This document shows positions 42,801 to 54,800 of a DNA stretch of 64,000 nucleotides, piece by piece. The stretch lies in assembly GCA_028583405.1 (NCBI GenBank), contig CM053256.1, positions 800,424 to 864,423 on the forward strand, written 5' to 3'. Both the position numbers and the translations under genes were made by a program. The stretch comes from Pogonophryne albipinna (taxonomy: Eukaryota; Chordata; Actinopteri; Perciformes; Artedidraconidae). Within the stretch, counting starts at the first letter, position 1; the number at the start of each line of letters is the position of its first letter. Below the pieces are notes generated by a model, which did no database searches, was not told the DNA's origin, and saw only the letters and a program-made list of their open reading frames with translations.

Positions 42801-45800
42801 TCTCTGCAGCTCTTATATTAATCAACATTTGCTGTGTGGAACTGATTCTAAGAGATGCACCTAAATGTGTTTTTTATCACACTTTTGAAACCTTTTAAAA
42901 AAATTATAAATACATATATTTTCGGCTGTAAAATCATGTTTTTTCCTGGCTTCTGTGTCCCTTTTTGCAGACGTGTACTCTGGACAGTGAAGGAGCCGCT
43001 CATCTGTTCCCGTGTCCTAACTGCCCATCACGCTTCAACACGGAGGATCAACTTAACCATCACAAGTAATAACACAACAACAAAAACACTTTAGTAACAC
43101 TAGTCTTTCACAGAGGTGGAAGTAAAAAGGAAATACTCAAGTAAAGAGTCTCACAATTGTATTTAAGTACAGTACTTGAGTAAATGTACGTAGTTACTGT
43201 CCACCACTGGTCGTTTAGCATTCTGTATTTGCAGGAGTGTAGGTGTAAATGAAAACAACACATCCATTACATACCATACATTATATTCACCATTTCCCCT
43301 CCCTGTTTACGGCGTAAATACATCAGCATTACGGTTCCAAACTGAACCCAGGACAGGATTTAGATAAACCTCCAGCCTCTGCCCGGAGCTTTAGTATCTG
43401 AGTCGTGTCTGACTGCTGAGCGAGACCTTAAAGCTGTGGAGAAACCCACCGACTGAAATGTCTGGCTGCCCTTGAGACACATATGATTGACAGACAGAGG
43501 CCCAGCAAATTAAGATGATTAAGATAACAACCCAGGACGGGGGCAGAGCCTGGTCCTGTCCTGCATGGCTGAGCAAGAGAGAAGTGAGTGTGTGTGTGTG
43601 TGTGTCACGTGACTTGAATTTTGAATTGAGCCTTCCCTTAGAGATACTATCTCTTTACGTATTAGTGATAATCATTTGGCTCGGTTCACTAAGAAGAGCC
43701 GGCTCTTTCGGCTCCTAAACGGCTCCTAAACGGCTCCAAAGCGGCTCTTCATGTTACCACAGTTTAGCACGGAGCCTCAGTTTCGCCGCTGCGATGCTCC
43801 GGCGCTCGCAGTTCACGCGCGTGCTCCACTAGCACCCCCCCGTCAAGGCTCGCCGGCAGTACATTTCCCGTCACAGGAACACGCTTTGCTGGCGGCGAAA
43901 TTAATCCCACCAGACTCCTTTGCCCCTCCAACAGAGGGATGTCCTTTTTCCTTTTCGTCATTTCAAGCGATAAAAACTCGTATTTATTTTTTCAGGGCGT
44001 TCCGAACTGAATAAGGGCGTCAAATGACGGCAAGACGCCCCCCCTGAGGAAAACGCTGATTGTAGCGTTTTATATGGTGGCTTCAAGAAATACTGATTCC
44101 GATACTGCCATTCTATGGGTTGATTATCATCAGTATTGTACTATGCAACTTTAACCAACACTCTTTCACTTGAATACACACACCATAGCAAACAATGTAA
44201 ATGTAAACACGTGTGGCCATTATCACATGGAAACACTGCGAGCATCACAGGGTGCTCGTGGCATTTTATACCGTTTTTACTTCACCTACTCTCAGCGCTC
44301 GTGCATGTTGAGTCTTTGGGACCAATTATTTCCGACACAGGTTCCTTTTTTTAATCGAAGCATTCACAATTCAAGTATTCGTTTCTATTACATTGCATTG
44401 TGAATAATAAAGTGCTAGGTTAAAGCACAAACTTTAGGCTTTGAAGTGTGTTTTACCAGCAGGGCCATGATCTAGATGTAGACATGAACTCTGTCAAATT
44501 AAATCTGAAAGTTGTGAGTTTCCAGAGTTTTATGTTAAATCCAATGTTATGGAGATCCAAGAGCAGAAGAAGCCAGAGCTGCCCAGAAAGGTTTTTTAAA
44601 ACATATTTGGTCTCCATTTTCTTCTTCTCTGTCTTGATATTGACAGCCTAACCAGTGGCACATTCTGGAAACCATTGAACCACATGTCAACAACACTTTC
44701 AGGTTTTTACAGTTAATCTGCAAATCATATTTTTATGAATTGCCATTTATTGGTGTGTAAAAATAACAACCATTGATTTATTAGTGTGTCCTTAAACAGT
44801 CCAAAAGTCAAGGTCCTCTTACAAGCACAGAGCTTCTCACAGTATTCATCATGAAGTGGAGTTCACTCTTATGTTGAAGGATAGTTAGTACTTTTAGCCG
44901 CTTTCACACCAAGTACTTTGCTGTACTTAGTTCCCAGCACTTAGTTCCCCCATGGAACTAGATCGCGTTCACACCGGAATAAGTTCCCTGAGGGAAGATT
45001 ACGCAAATGAAGCCGCTGACGTCACTTCTTCTTCTTCTGCTTTGGGTTTACTGGCAGGCCGCAAACAACTTCACGGTGTATACAGCCGCCCAAAGTCCCC
45101 GGCCGGAAGTCCCCGGAGTTGGGGACTGGCTTCAGTAGAAGCTGCTGGGACTCCCAGCAGCTTCGACTGAAGCCTTCCGAGTAAATCGCCAGAACGCCGA
45201 CACCTCCTCATCTCCACCGCTCCCATGTTTTCTTTTGTGTTGCCCTAAGTTAGTCTCTCTCCATTGGTGCGCTGGGCTAATGCTAATAATGCTAATGCCA
45301 GCAAATAAAATGGCGGCTTCACAAAACCTTTCAGAGTTTTTACGGGGCGTGGTTTGCAATTCGCCCAGCCAATCAGAAATTTGGGCTTTTTTCTCCCCAG
45401 GATAGTACCACCTCTCTAGCAGGGACTGAACAGGGGGGGGAAGTTCTCATGAACTAAGTTCTCTTTTTGGTGTGAACGCAAAATCCCAGGAACTATCGGA
45501 ACTAAAAGGGAAAAGCACTCTGGTGTGAAAGCGCCTTTTGTGTTTCATTCCCAAGGTCAAGAATGAACCTTCAGTTGTCCAATTTGCTTTTCTGTCTTAA
45601 AGGATGAACAAAAGCAGCTTCTTCACATTTGACAAGCTGGCGTGTTGGCTTAAAATGCCTTAAATGATTCAGTGATTATCAACATTGTTGCTGAATATTT
45701 TTTGCTGTGGGCCAACAAGTGGATTTAAACGAGTCAACGTAGAGCTAAGGCTGAACACAGTGTCACCGCTCCTCATTAGAGAACATCTGTCTGGGAGAAG

Positions 45801-48800
45801 AGGTGACCCTGGCTGAAATGTTAATCCTCCCAGTTGCCTCAGGGTCAGCTGTCCCTGAATTATTGATTCCTCGTGTCTCTTAAACAGGGAAAAGAAACAG
45901 CCTGGCCTCGAATCCTGCCAATGAGAGGTCCTCGCACATCACCTCAGGCATCCGGCTTGACTTTAAATGACTCACACGGTTAAGTGCTTCTGCTGCATTA
46001 CCTGTAGCAGTATAACATACATAATGAACAGATATGCTTGTGCAATATCTAGAGGAGCATTATGTTTCATCACTTATACATCACCCTTCTTCGTTCTGAT
46101 TATGAGAAGCCGCTCAAAGAACCAGCTTTTTATTTATTTTCCTCCCATGTTCTTGATGCAGCATTAGGTGAATTCATCCCAACACTTCTCTCCTCCCTTC
46201 AGGCTGTATCCACTGTAATGTTATGCAATGGATAAATATAGTCTTTCATGTCCTTATTCGGACTCCTCCCAGTTAACTGCTGGGTTTTTATTCATTTTTC
46301 TGATCTCCCGCAGCAGTCAGCTAATGCCCCTTATTTAACCTGAGAACAGCTAAGCACATACTTACTGGTAATCCTCCTCCGAGTCTAATATAGGGTGGAA
46401 GCCGAAGATTAAAACACAACTTTTCCCCCTCATTATTGCAGATTTATGTGTCTTCATTTGTGACCTTTTAAGTCTTAAAACTGTGTAATGCAATTTTTTG
46501 TATTCAAGACTTTTCGGCCTCTGTGAGGGATTTTTGCTATTTCTGTTATCTGGAGTCCATGGGATTCTTTTGGAACAAGTTCAGTCAGACAACCCACGTG
46601 TTTCTTAATATGTTTATTAGAAGCAGCATATAGTTTGAGTTTGGTGTCGAGGCTCGGGCCTCATCACTCCACAGATTTACAAAGAACATGAGTGATGATT
46701 AGATAACTATCCCCGAGCCTACAGGTGGAAGCTGGGGTGGAAGCTGGGGTGGAAGCTGGGGTGGAAGCTGGGGTGGAAGCTGGGGTGGAGATGGGGTGGA
46801 AGCTGGGGTGGAGCTGAGGTGGTGGGGGGGCAGGCGAGCAGCAGCAACAGGAAACACAGCAGCAGGAACATGAACGTAGCAATAGCAAGTGAACACAGCA
46901 GTGGCAGCATAGCGAGGCAGAGGCAGGAAGACCTGGCAGCTTAAATAGAGCGGCATGTTTAGGAGAATGTGTTTGGTTGTAAGAGGGACGAGGTGCGTCA
47001 CGTGTTAATGTATTGGTACTCGAGTTGACTGCCTGAACTACCTTGCAGGCTTCGCCCCATTTATGTGAAAATGTGTGTTTTTATTTATTTAACAGATTGC
47101 TCCACACCAGCCATCCGTTTCCTTGCGAAGAATGTGGAGAGGCCTTCAAACGCAGGAGAGACCTGGACCTGCACTCGCTCACGCACCAAGGTGAGAGTTC
47201 AGTGCTCAGTCTGGCATTTTATCATTCACCAAAATATCTTTATAGTAAAAAGGAGAAACTGGAAGCTAACAGAAACGCACAGCAGTGTTTTTCTCTGTAA
47301 CTAACTATTTATTTTTTAGCCTTTTGTGTCACATATGTCACATCATTTCCTCCTTTGTGACTTTTACCTTGAGTCAGCATATTGGAATGAATTTATAATG
47401 TTACATTCATTATTCTATAAAAGAAGACCTGTCTCGTTTTAAAATGTAATATTTAGTCACATATGTTAAACGTATTCATTAATTCAACCAGCTCCAAACT
47501 ATTCGATTAAAAAAGATTTCAGAGAGATTTTGATTGAATTTTAGTTTTGTCTGTCTGATTGCATTTATTTAACATTTGCCCAATTGGCCCAATTATAAAG
47601 ATTTATATTCTAAACATCAGTTATTTGATATCAGAGAACACTAATGAAAGTTTGGTCTTGCTTTAGAGGAATATGTTGGTTGGTCTCCTTGAAAATAACA
47701 CACAGCAATAACAAGTGTACTAGATTATTATTCTGATGATGGGCAAATTCCAGATATACATTGAATTCACAGGTAAGAAACCACGCCTTAATAACCTTTA
47801 TCAACGTCTTCAAACAATGCATTCAATCAATTCACCTTAATTTACCTCAATTTTTGTTAGCCTTTGCTGTTTGGATTTCGGTTATATCACTTTGAAGTGT
47901 CTGTCAAAGCACTTTATAAACTCTTTATTTCAATAGGGCTATATATCAGAATCAGAAATCCTTTATTAGTCCCACAGCGGGAAATGTAAATTGTTATCGC
48001 AAAAGTGGCATATATGCAAAAGTGGCATAGCAGGCATGCAATGACACAGAATAAGCTAACATTAATATATAGAATAAACGGGTTATTGTATAATAAGCAA
48101 ACTATTGTTGACACAAAAAACTGTCTGCATCTGAATCACCAGCCCTTTCTGTATGCACCACCTGCTGCTTCATGATTGTTGTTACAACAGCCAGTAATCA
48201 ACAAACTCAAATCCGTAGCACTGCCACTAACACTAAGGCCCCATTTACACGGGAACGCAAACGAAACGCAAACGAACCAAGTTCGATATCAAAAAGTCTT
48301 CCGTTCACACGGATACGGCTCAATAAACTTGTCCCTTCACACGAGACCGCTCGACCCGCTGGAGACGCTGTAGTATATATGCCGGGCCTGTAAGTGGCGC
48401 TGTACTTCCGCCACAAAATACACTAAAAGCAGCGAAGAAGACCCCCGAGCATGGTTGCCTGGTTGCCCTTCTGTTTATTCTCCGCGGTGGATTTAGCAAC
48501 ATGTAGTTCATGTAGTTCTCCATGTCCACTTGTTGCTGATGGTTGTGGTAGAGGAGCTGTAGATGTTGCACTAACATCTGTAGCATGGTCAGTAGCAGTA
48601 ACACTAGCAGTAGACCATGCTACAGCAGTGAGCAGCAGAGGTGGGGAGAGGCGGGGCTATGGCTTCATCATTATCAGAAAAATTATCGTATAGGACGTAG
48701 ACACGGAGCCGTTTGGCCCCCCAGAGCGTTCCGTCCGCAGATCTATCCACCTTGGGACCTGTTTGAGGGGTCCGTTTCCGCGGTTCCGTTACGGCCTCAT

Positions 48801-51800
48801 GTGAACGAACGGGCTATACACGAGAGAAAAGTAGCAGATACAACCCGTTTCGTTCTCGTGTAAACAGCACCTAAGAAAGTGGATCACATCACTCCAGTTC
48901 TGAAGTCTTGACACTGGCTTCCTGGAAACCTTGCCTTAATAACCTTTATCAACGTCTTCAAAAAATGCATTCAATCAATTCAACTCACTTTTCTTTTCCT
49001 TATAATATATTCCCTTTTGCAGACCCGGCGGCAGACACTTTTGTAACGCTGTGCCAACATGGGCATGCAGGCAAACTTGAGAAGCGCACACAGGGTGGAG
49101 AGGTGGAGTGAGGTTGAGCGATGGAGAGAAAGCGAGAGATTGAGCGAGGCAGAGAGCGTGTGCAGGGGTTTGCTTGCGCACAGAGCAGAGAGCCGGTTTG
49201 AGAGTCAATTTCTCTTCAAAATATAATTGATTGCCAGCCTCCCTTGTCCCTGGCTGGCTTGCTAGCTCGTTGGTAACGTAACTGATGTCTTCTAATGTGC
49301 CTGCATCTGGCGCTGAGTTGCCATATTCCTTTCATGAACCACTTCCTGATATCCATTGTTGCAGATAAATATAAATGATAGCCAAACTAAGGTAGCAAGA
49401 GTAAACTGACAGGCTGCTGTGCCGCATCTCACTCAAAAACCCACACGACTCAACCCAGCAAAAAACCAGTCTCGCGCGCAGCCTTTCATTGACGCTGGGT
49501 CTGCCCTTTTGTACATGTGAGGCCCTTCCAAGATGTCTTTAGAAAGAAAAATCAAGAGCCTCTCAAAATTGATTTTCTGCTCGACGCTCTTGAAAATACA
49601 AGATATTAGTGCAAGTAATAAGGAACAGAATAGACCATTAAAAAAAAAACATATCAAGAAATCAGACACAGGCCAGCTTGTAATAGAAACCAATTAGACG
49701 TGATGTTTGCATCATATCAGAACAGCGTGCAGTGAATTACTATTGATTAACACATCGCTGCTACAACACTCTGCCTGGGTGGCCTATCTTGTTTATTTCC
49801 AAACAAGCATCCACGTTATATGACGCATTAGGTCAATGACTTGCCATTGATCTGCGTCCCATATGTAGCGGAGGAGCAAGGTGGAGGTAAATGAATTGGG
49901 TCAACATGTTGGCTCTTCATCTTAATCAGACGGGGCGTTGGCAGGGCAACCTCATTAGTTAAACTGGAACAGTCAGCATCAGAGAGATGATTGGAGAGAT
50001 TGATCCATTGATCAGGGCCATAGGCTGAGACTGTCCTTATTCTAGGTTTAATTAGAGAGTCCCAGTGGGCAGTAGAGTGGGTCGCCCCCACTGGGACAGA
50101 CGGGACAGATGGTTAGCAGATTGCAAGATGTTGGCGACCTACAGACACGCTGATGAACCATCAGTGTCAGCGATTTCTCCGCCAGATCCTCAAGAGCAAC
50201 ACAGTGAGAGTGGGCTTTACTCTGCCAAAATACAACCAGGGCAACAGCTGATCGCAGCGGAAATGATTAGCTGATTAATTGGTTAACCGACTGACAAGAA
50301 AATCACTTAATATCAAGTAACAGGACCAAGCTTTTGATTGTTCTTGGTTCTACGTTGTGAAGACTTTTCTGTTTTAAATATATATGCACATCTTCATAAT
50401 CAGTGTTTTCTCACCAACAGTCTAACATCTAAAAATATATATATATTTTTAGTACGTTTAAGCCGAAGGAATAATGATTATTGGACGGTCTGTCATTGAT
50501 TGTATTGATATTTAAATTAGTCTGTGAGAAAAAGGGAAAAAAGGCTCGCCACAATTTCCCCAAAGTGACTTCTTCGGCATTCTTGTTCTCTACGACATTC
50601 AAGAATCTGAATATATTTGATTTATTCTATAGAAATCAGAGAAAAGAAACAAACCATCGCATTGAAAAAGTGTTTTGCTCCAAACTAACCTAAAAAATGA
50701 ATAATTTACAACCCGTTTAAAAGTCAGTTTATAACTTAAAATCAAGAATAAATGACAAAGATGTGCTGATTCTCAGTTCTCAAGAGTGGTCATTGTTCTC
50801 AATTTTAATATATTTTTAAATGTAATATATTGAGGCTTTGGAAATAAAAGCAGATTGAAGATGTCACATTGGATCCTAGTGAAACGTTCTGAGACTATGC
50901 TGGCTCAATTGATAATGGAAATAATTGTAAGTTGCAGCTCCAGGAATAATGATTGTTGATGAAAGTGTCAATGACTGTCTTGATTTCTAGATTAGTCTGT
51001 GGGAAAAGTGAAAAAATGCTCACTAGAATTTCCCCAAAGCCCAAAGTGAATTGATGTTTTCAGCATTCCTGTTTTGTCCCAGCACGAGTTCAACATCCAA
51101 ATTAGTTTCCCCTTATTATATGAATAAAGGAAAACATAAAATCCTTACTTTGATAATGATTTTACTGTCAATAAAAGCAAGTGTGTCATTTATATTCTGT
51201 CAATCGACTAAACCATTCAGTCGCCTTTTTTCACCGCAGACATTTTAACTTGTCGTAGTTAACATTAACGATGCCTCCTTCCTCTGTGGGAAGTGTGTCT
51301 CAGTGAGTCTATAACTGAACATTACTTTGATTATTTACACCTGTTTTTCCTGCCGTGACGTGTCAAAATGACTTTCCCTTAAAGAGCCTGTGTCACGAGT
51401 TTCCCCCATCATCCAAACTCATCAATTTTAGTAAATATTGTCCCCTTGAAAACCGTTACTGAACTGATTTGGGATATTTGTACTTTGATAACCATTAATC
51501 TGCCCTTCAATGTTGACCATTTTCTGGATCTTCTCGGGGATTCTTCAAATCCCGCCAAATTATGTGTGACGTCATTGCGGGCCAAGCGCTCCAGCTGCAC
51601 CATTCAGGATCCCAGCATCTGCATGCAAACGCACGATGGCGCACACAGCAGCAAGCTCAGACAGCGATGACAGTTTAATTTTGAACGTGTCTGAGAGCTC
51701 ATATGAAGCTGAAGGATCGGTTTATGTTGTATCTGTTAGAAGTTTAGGAATTAGTTGCGTCAATATGGGCGATAATACGGTCATGTAGCCAGTGGTGGAC

Positions 51801-54800
51801 TGGGACTAAAAATCAGCCCGGGACTCTCGACCGGCCCACTTCAGTACCGCTAGTAAATTGTCAACGGGGGGAGTGGGGGATGTGCTAGTGACTTATCCGA
51901 CCGGCCCACTTCGGTACCGCTAGTAAATTGTCAACGGAGGGAGTGGGGGATGTGCTAGTGACTTATCCGACCGGCCCACTTCGGTACCGGCCCATCGGGA
52001 TTCGTCCCGATGGCCAGTCCGCCACTGCACCCAGCTCAGCCCAAGTAAACTGTCAACGGGGGGAGCCTCGCTGCGGGGAAACGGTGGACCTAGTGTCCCG
52101 ATCGGAGTGGGAATAATAATAATCATAATCCGTGCATTTTATCCATTAATTTCCCCAACATTGTGGTAAAAAACCACACGTTTAATCCATGTTGGTGTAC
52201 TACAACTACAAAAAGCATGGGTTTGTTTTCTCATCAGGAAATGCAGACCGGCTCAAACAAACGATTTTTAATCATCATCCTCACGATCATTTAATGTATC
52301 ATATGTTCGCGGAATTGACATGAAAGCACTAATAAATGTAGTTTAATCCACTTGAGTTTACAACTACAAAAATAATCGATTTGTTTTTATATCACATCCT
52401 ACGGGAGGAAATTCAGCAGCTCTCACTACCGATTTGTAATCCTAATTTAATCATCATCTTCACCACGATCATTTATGTTTATGTTCGCCGAATTGACATG
52501 AAAGCACTGACAAATATGAATATACTGTAGTCAACTTCATTACAACGTTATTAACGTGCCAAAACTCAGTAATTCACCATTTCTACGCATGACAACACAC
52601 TTTGTCCGTGTTTGGCTCTCTCGCCGCACAGTGAAGCGTTCCCGCATTGACGTCACTTCCGACTTCCCCCAAAACTTCAAAATGAGTCGAAGGAATTTCC
52701 CTGCGATGTTCGAAATTATTGATATTTATCGGAACCTTCTTTTTTAAGCTGACTGTTCGAGATTACTAGTAGCCCAATATTTCATTGCACAACAGTTGTT
52801 GGGATGCTGTCACAGGCTCTTTAAAGGGGACCTATCATACAAAATGCACTTTTTGATGTCTTTTATAAGTATGTGTCCCCGGTGCGTCAGGGAACTCACG
52901 CAGCGTCAGAAAATAAAACCCTCTCTCTTTTCCTCCGTACCCAAATCTCTAAAAACGGGGCTACAACGGAGCTGATCCAGATTTGCGTCCGATATGACGT
53001 AATATCTGAAATGTGGACCCACGGCATTATCAGAAAGTTGCTATCAGAAACAATGCCGACTGTTTTGGACGTAATATGGTCGGTGTTTACGTTAGCATCG
53101 CTAACACTCAGAGCTAACCTGTACTGGAGAGCATGTGTGTGAAGAAGCAGGAAGTAAAAAGGAACTCACCTTGTGGTATAACCGGCAAGAGAGAAAGCCT
53201 TTGAGCTCCATACTGTTTCAGAAACACTCCTTGATAATCCATGATATGGCGTTTCATCACCGCAGTATTTAGTTTAGACAGTAGCTGCCGGGTCCCGCAT
53301 GAGCTCAGACCCCTCCTTTATTTTTATCAATCTTTATTTTTTTTTTAAAGCTTTATACCCCGAATCAGCACTTTTGAAACAGGAAGTGAAATAGGGATAT
53401 GAGCATAGACTGTATATATAAATGGACGTAGTGTCCGTGACGTCACCCATAGGATTCTGCAGAGTTGCCGTGAAGCCCTTAGTAGGCGGAGTCGGCCACT
53501 AACGGCTCGACTGTGACGTCAGAGTCGAATCCCGCCTGCTCCAAATAAGGGCAAAGAGGCGGAGCCGAGGCGGGACCTGCTGCCTCCGAACTGGAAGTAA
53601 ACGGAGCTAGCTCAGGCTAAGAAGCTAAGCTAACATGAAATACATGTATACCAAGTTACTGCTAACAGTGTAGTTCCCCTATATAAACGTTACATTCATA
53701 ATCAAATGAGACAATCTGCAAGAGAATTAGCTATATTTTGTTATTCTTAATGCTTGTCATTCACACGTTGAGAAAAGACGGACTCCACCGCCCGGACCTA
53801 ACGGAGCCGCAGTGGGCTAGCTCCGGGACGCCGGCTGGAGCTAGCCCCCTGCGGCTCCGTTAACTCCGGCGGCCACCACTGGGATAATTGGGTCCCCTAT
53901 TAACATTTGCTCCCGTTTAGCATTATGGGCGTCATAGCCATAGACTATAAAAGTCTTACCCAAGGCTGAATCATAAACTAAAATGTATATGTATGCATAA
54001 AGGGTTACGTCCTTAGCTGGCTAATAAGTAACAAGCTAAGCTACCAAGCACACAAACACCTGCGAACGGGGTTAACATGTATAATATTATCATTTTAGAC
54101 TTCTTGGAAGTTCTGTTAGTACATTCAAGCGCACATCACGACATTTTAATTGTCTGGTATTTGTAACAATATTCCCGAAAAGGCACAATCACCACGAACA
54201 CGGCTAAAGCTAAAGGGTCAAGTACAGTACTATGACTAACTAACGTTGTAGCCTCTATGGTTGTAGCCTAGCAGAGTGGACAATTTGCTGTTAGCTGACA
54301 GTGAGGCATGTACGTGTCCATCAAAGTGACCACGCCCTAATTTATGCAAAAACGTTAAGATCTAATATAAATAAAAGGGTCGTGTTAGAAAACAATTCAC
54401 TCACAGATTCATAATCATGAAGGTGGAATCTAACTATATCGATATTAATATTTATTGCATCCATGGGTAGAAACATGTTTTTTTCTGCTGTAAAGTTGGG
54501 CATTTTAACATGGGGGGTCTATGGAAATTGCTCCTTTCTGCAGCCAGTCCCTAGCGGCCCATGTATGAACTGCAGTGTGTGGCACTTCCGTATTGGCGTC
54601 CCGGCTGTTCCCCAGAGTTTGCCGCTTGGATATGAGGCATGGCTAGAATGGGTGATCTGTTTGGTATTTTGAGCTAAACACTTCATAGACATGTTTTTAT
54701 ATATTTTTATATATCTGGAACCTATGCTATTGCCTAAAAATAGCATGATAGGTGACCTTTAATTTTTTAAAGCACTGAATGGTTTAGGCCCAAAATACAT

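Larger units (their letters stand above)
47779..48984. repeat. 57 bp direct repeat flanking 1.1 kb
   Basis: 47779-47836 (cgccttaataacctttatca ... ttcaatcaattcac) recurs at 48927-48984 with few differences. The DNA between them includes a LINE tail (47945-48010, 'cagaatcagaaatcctttat') and the PIF/Harbinger-like element. Confidence 0.75.
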
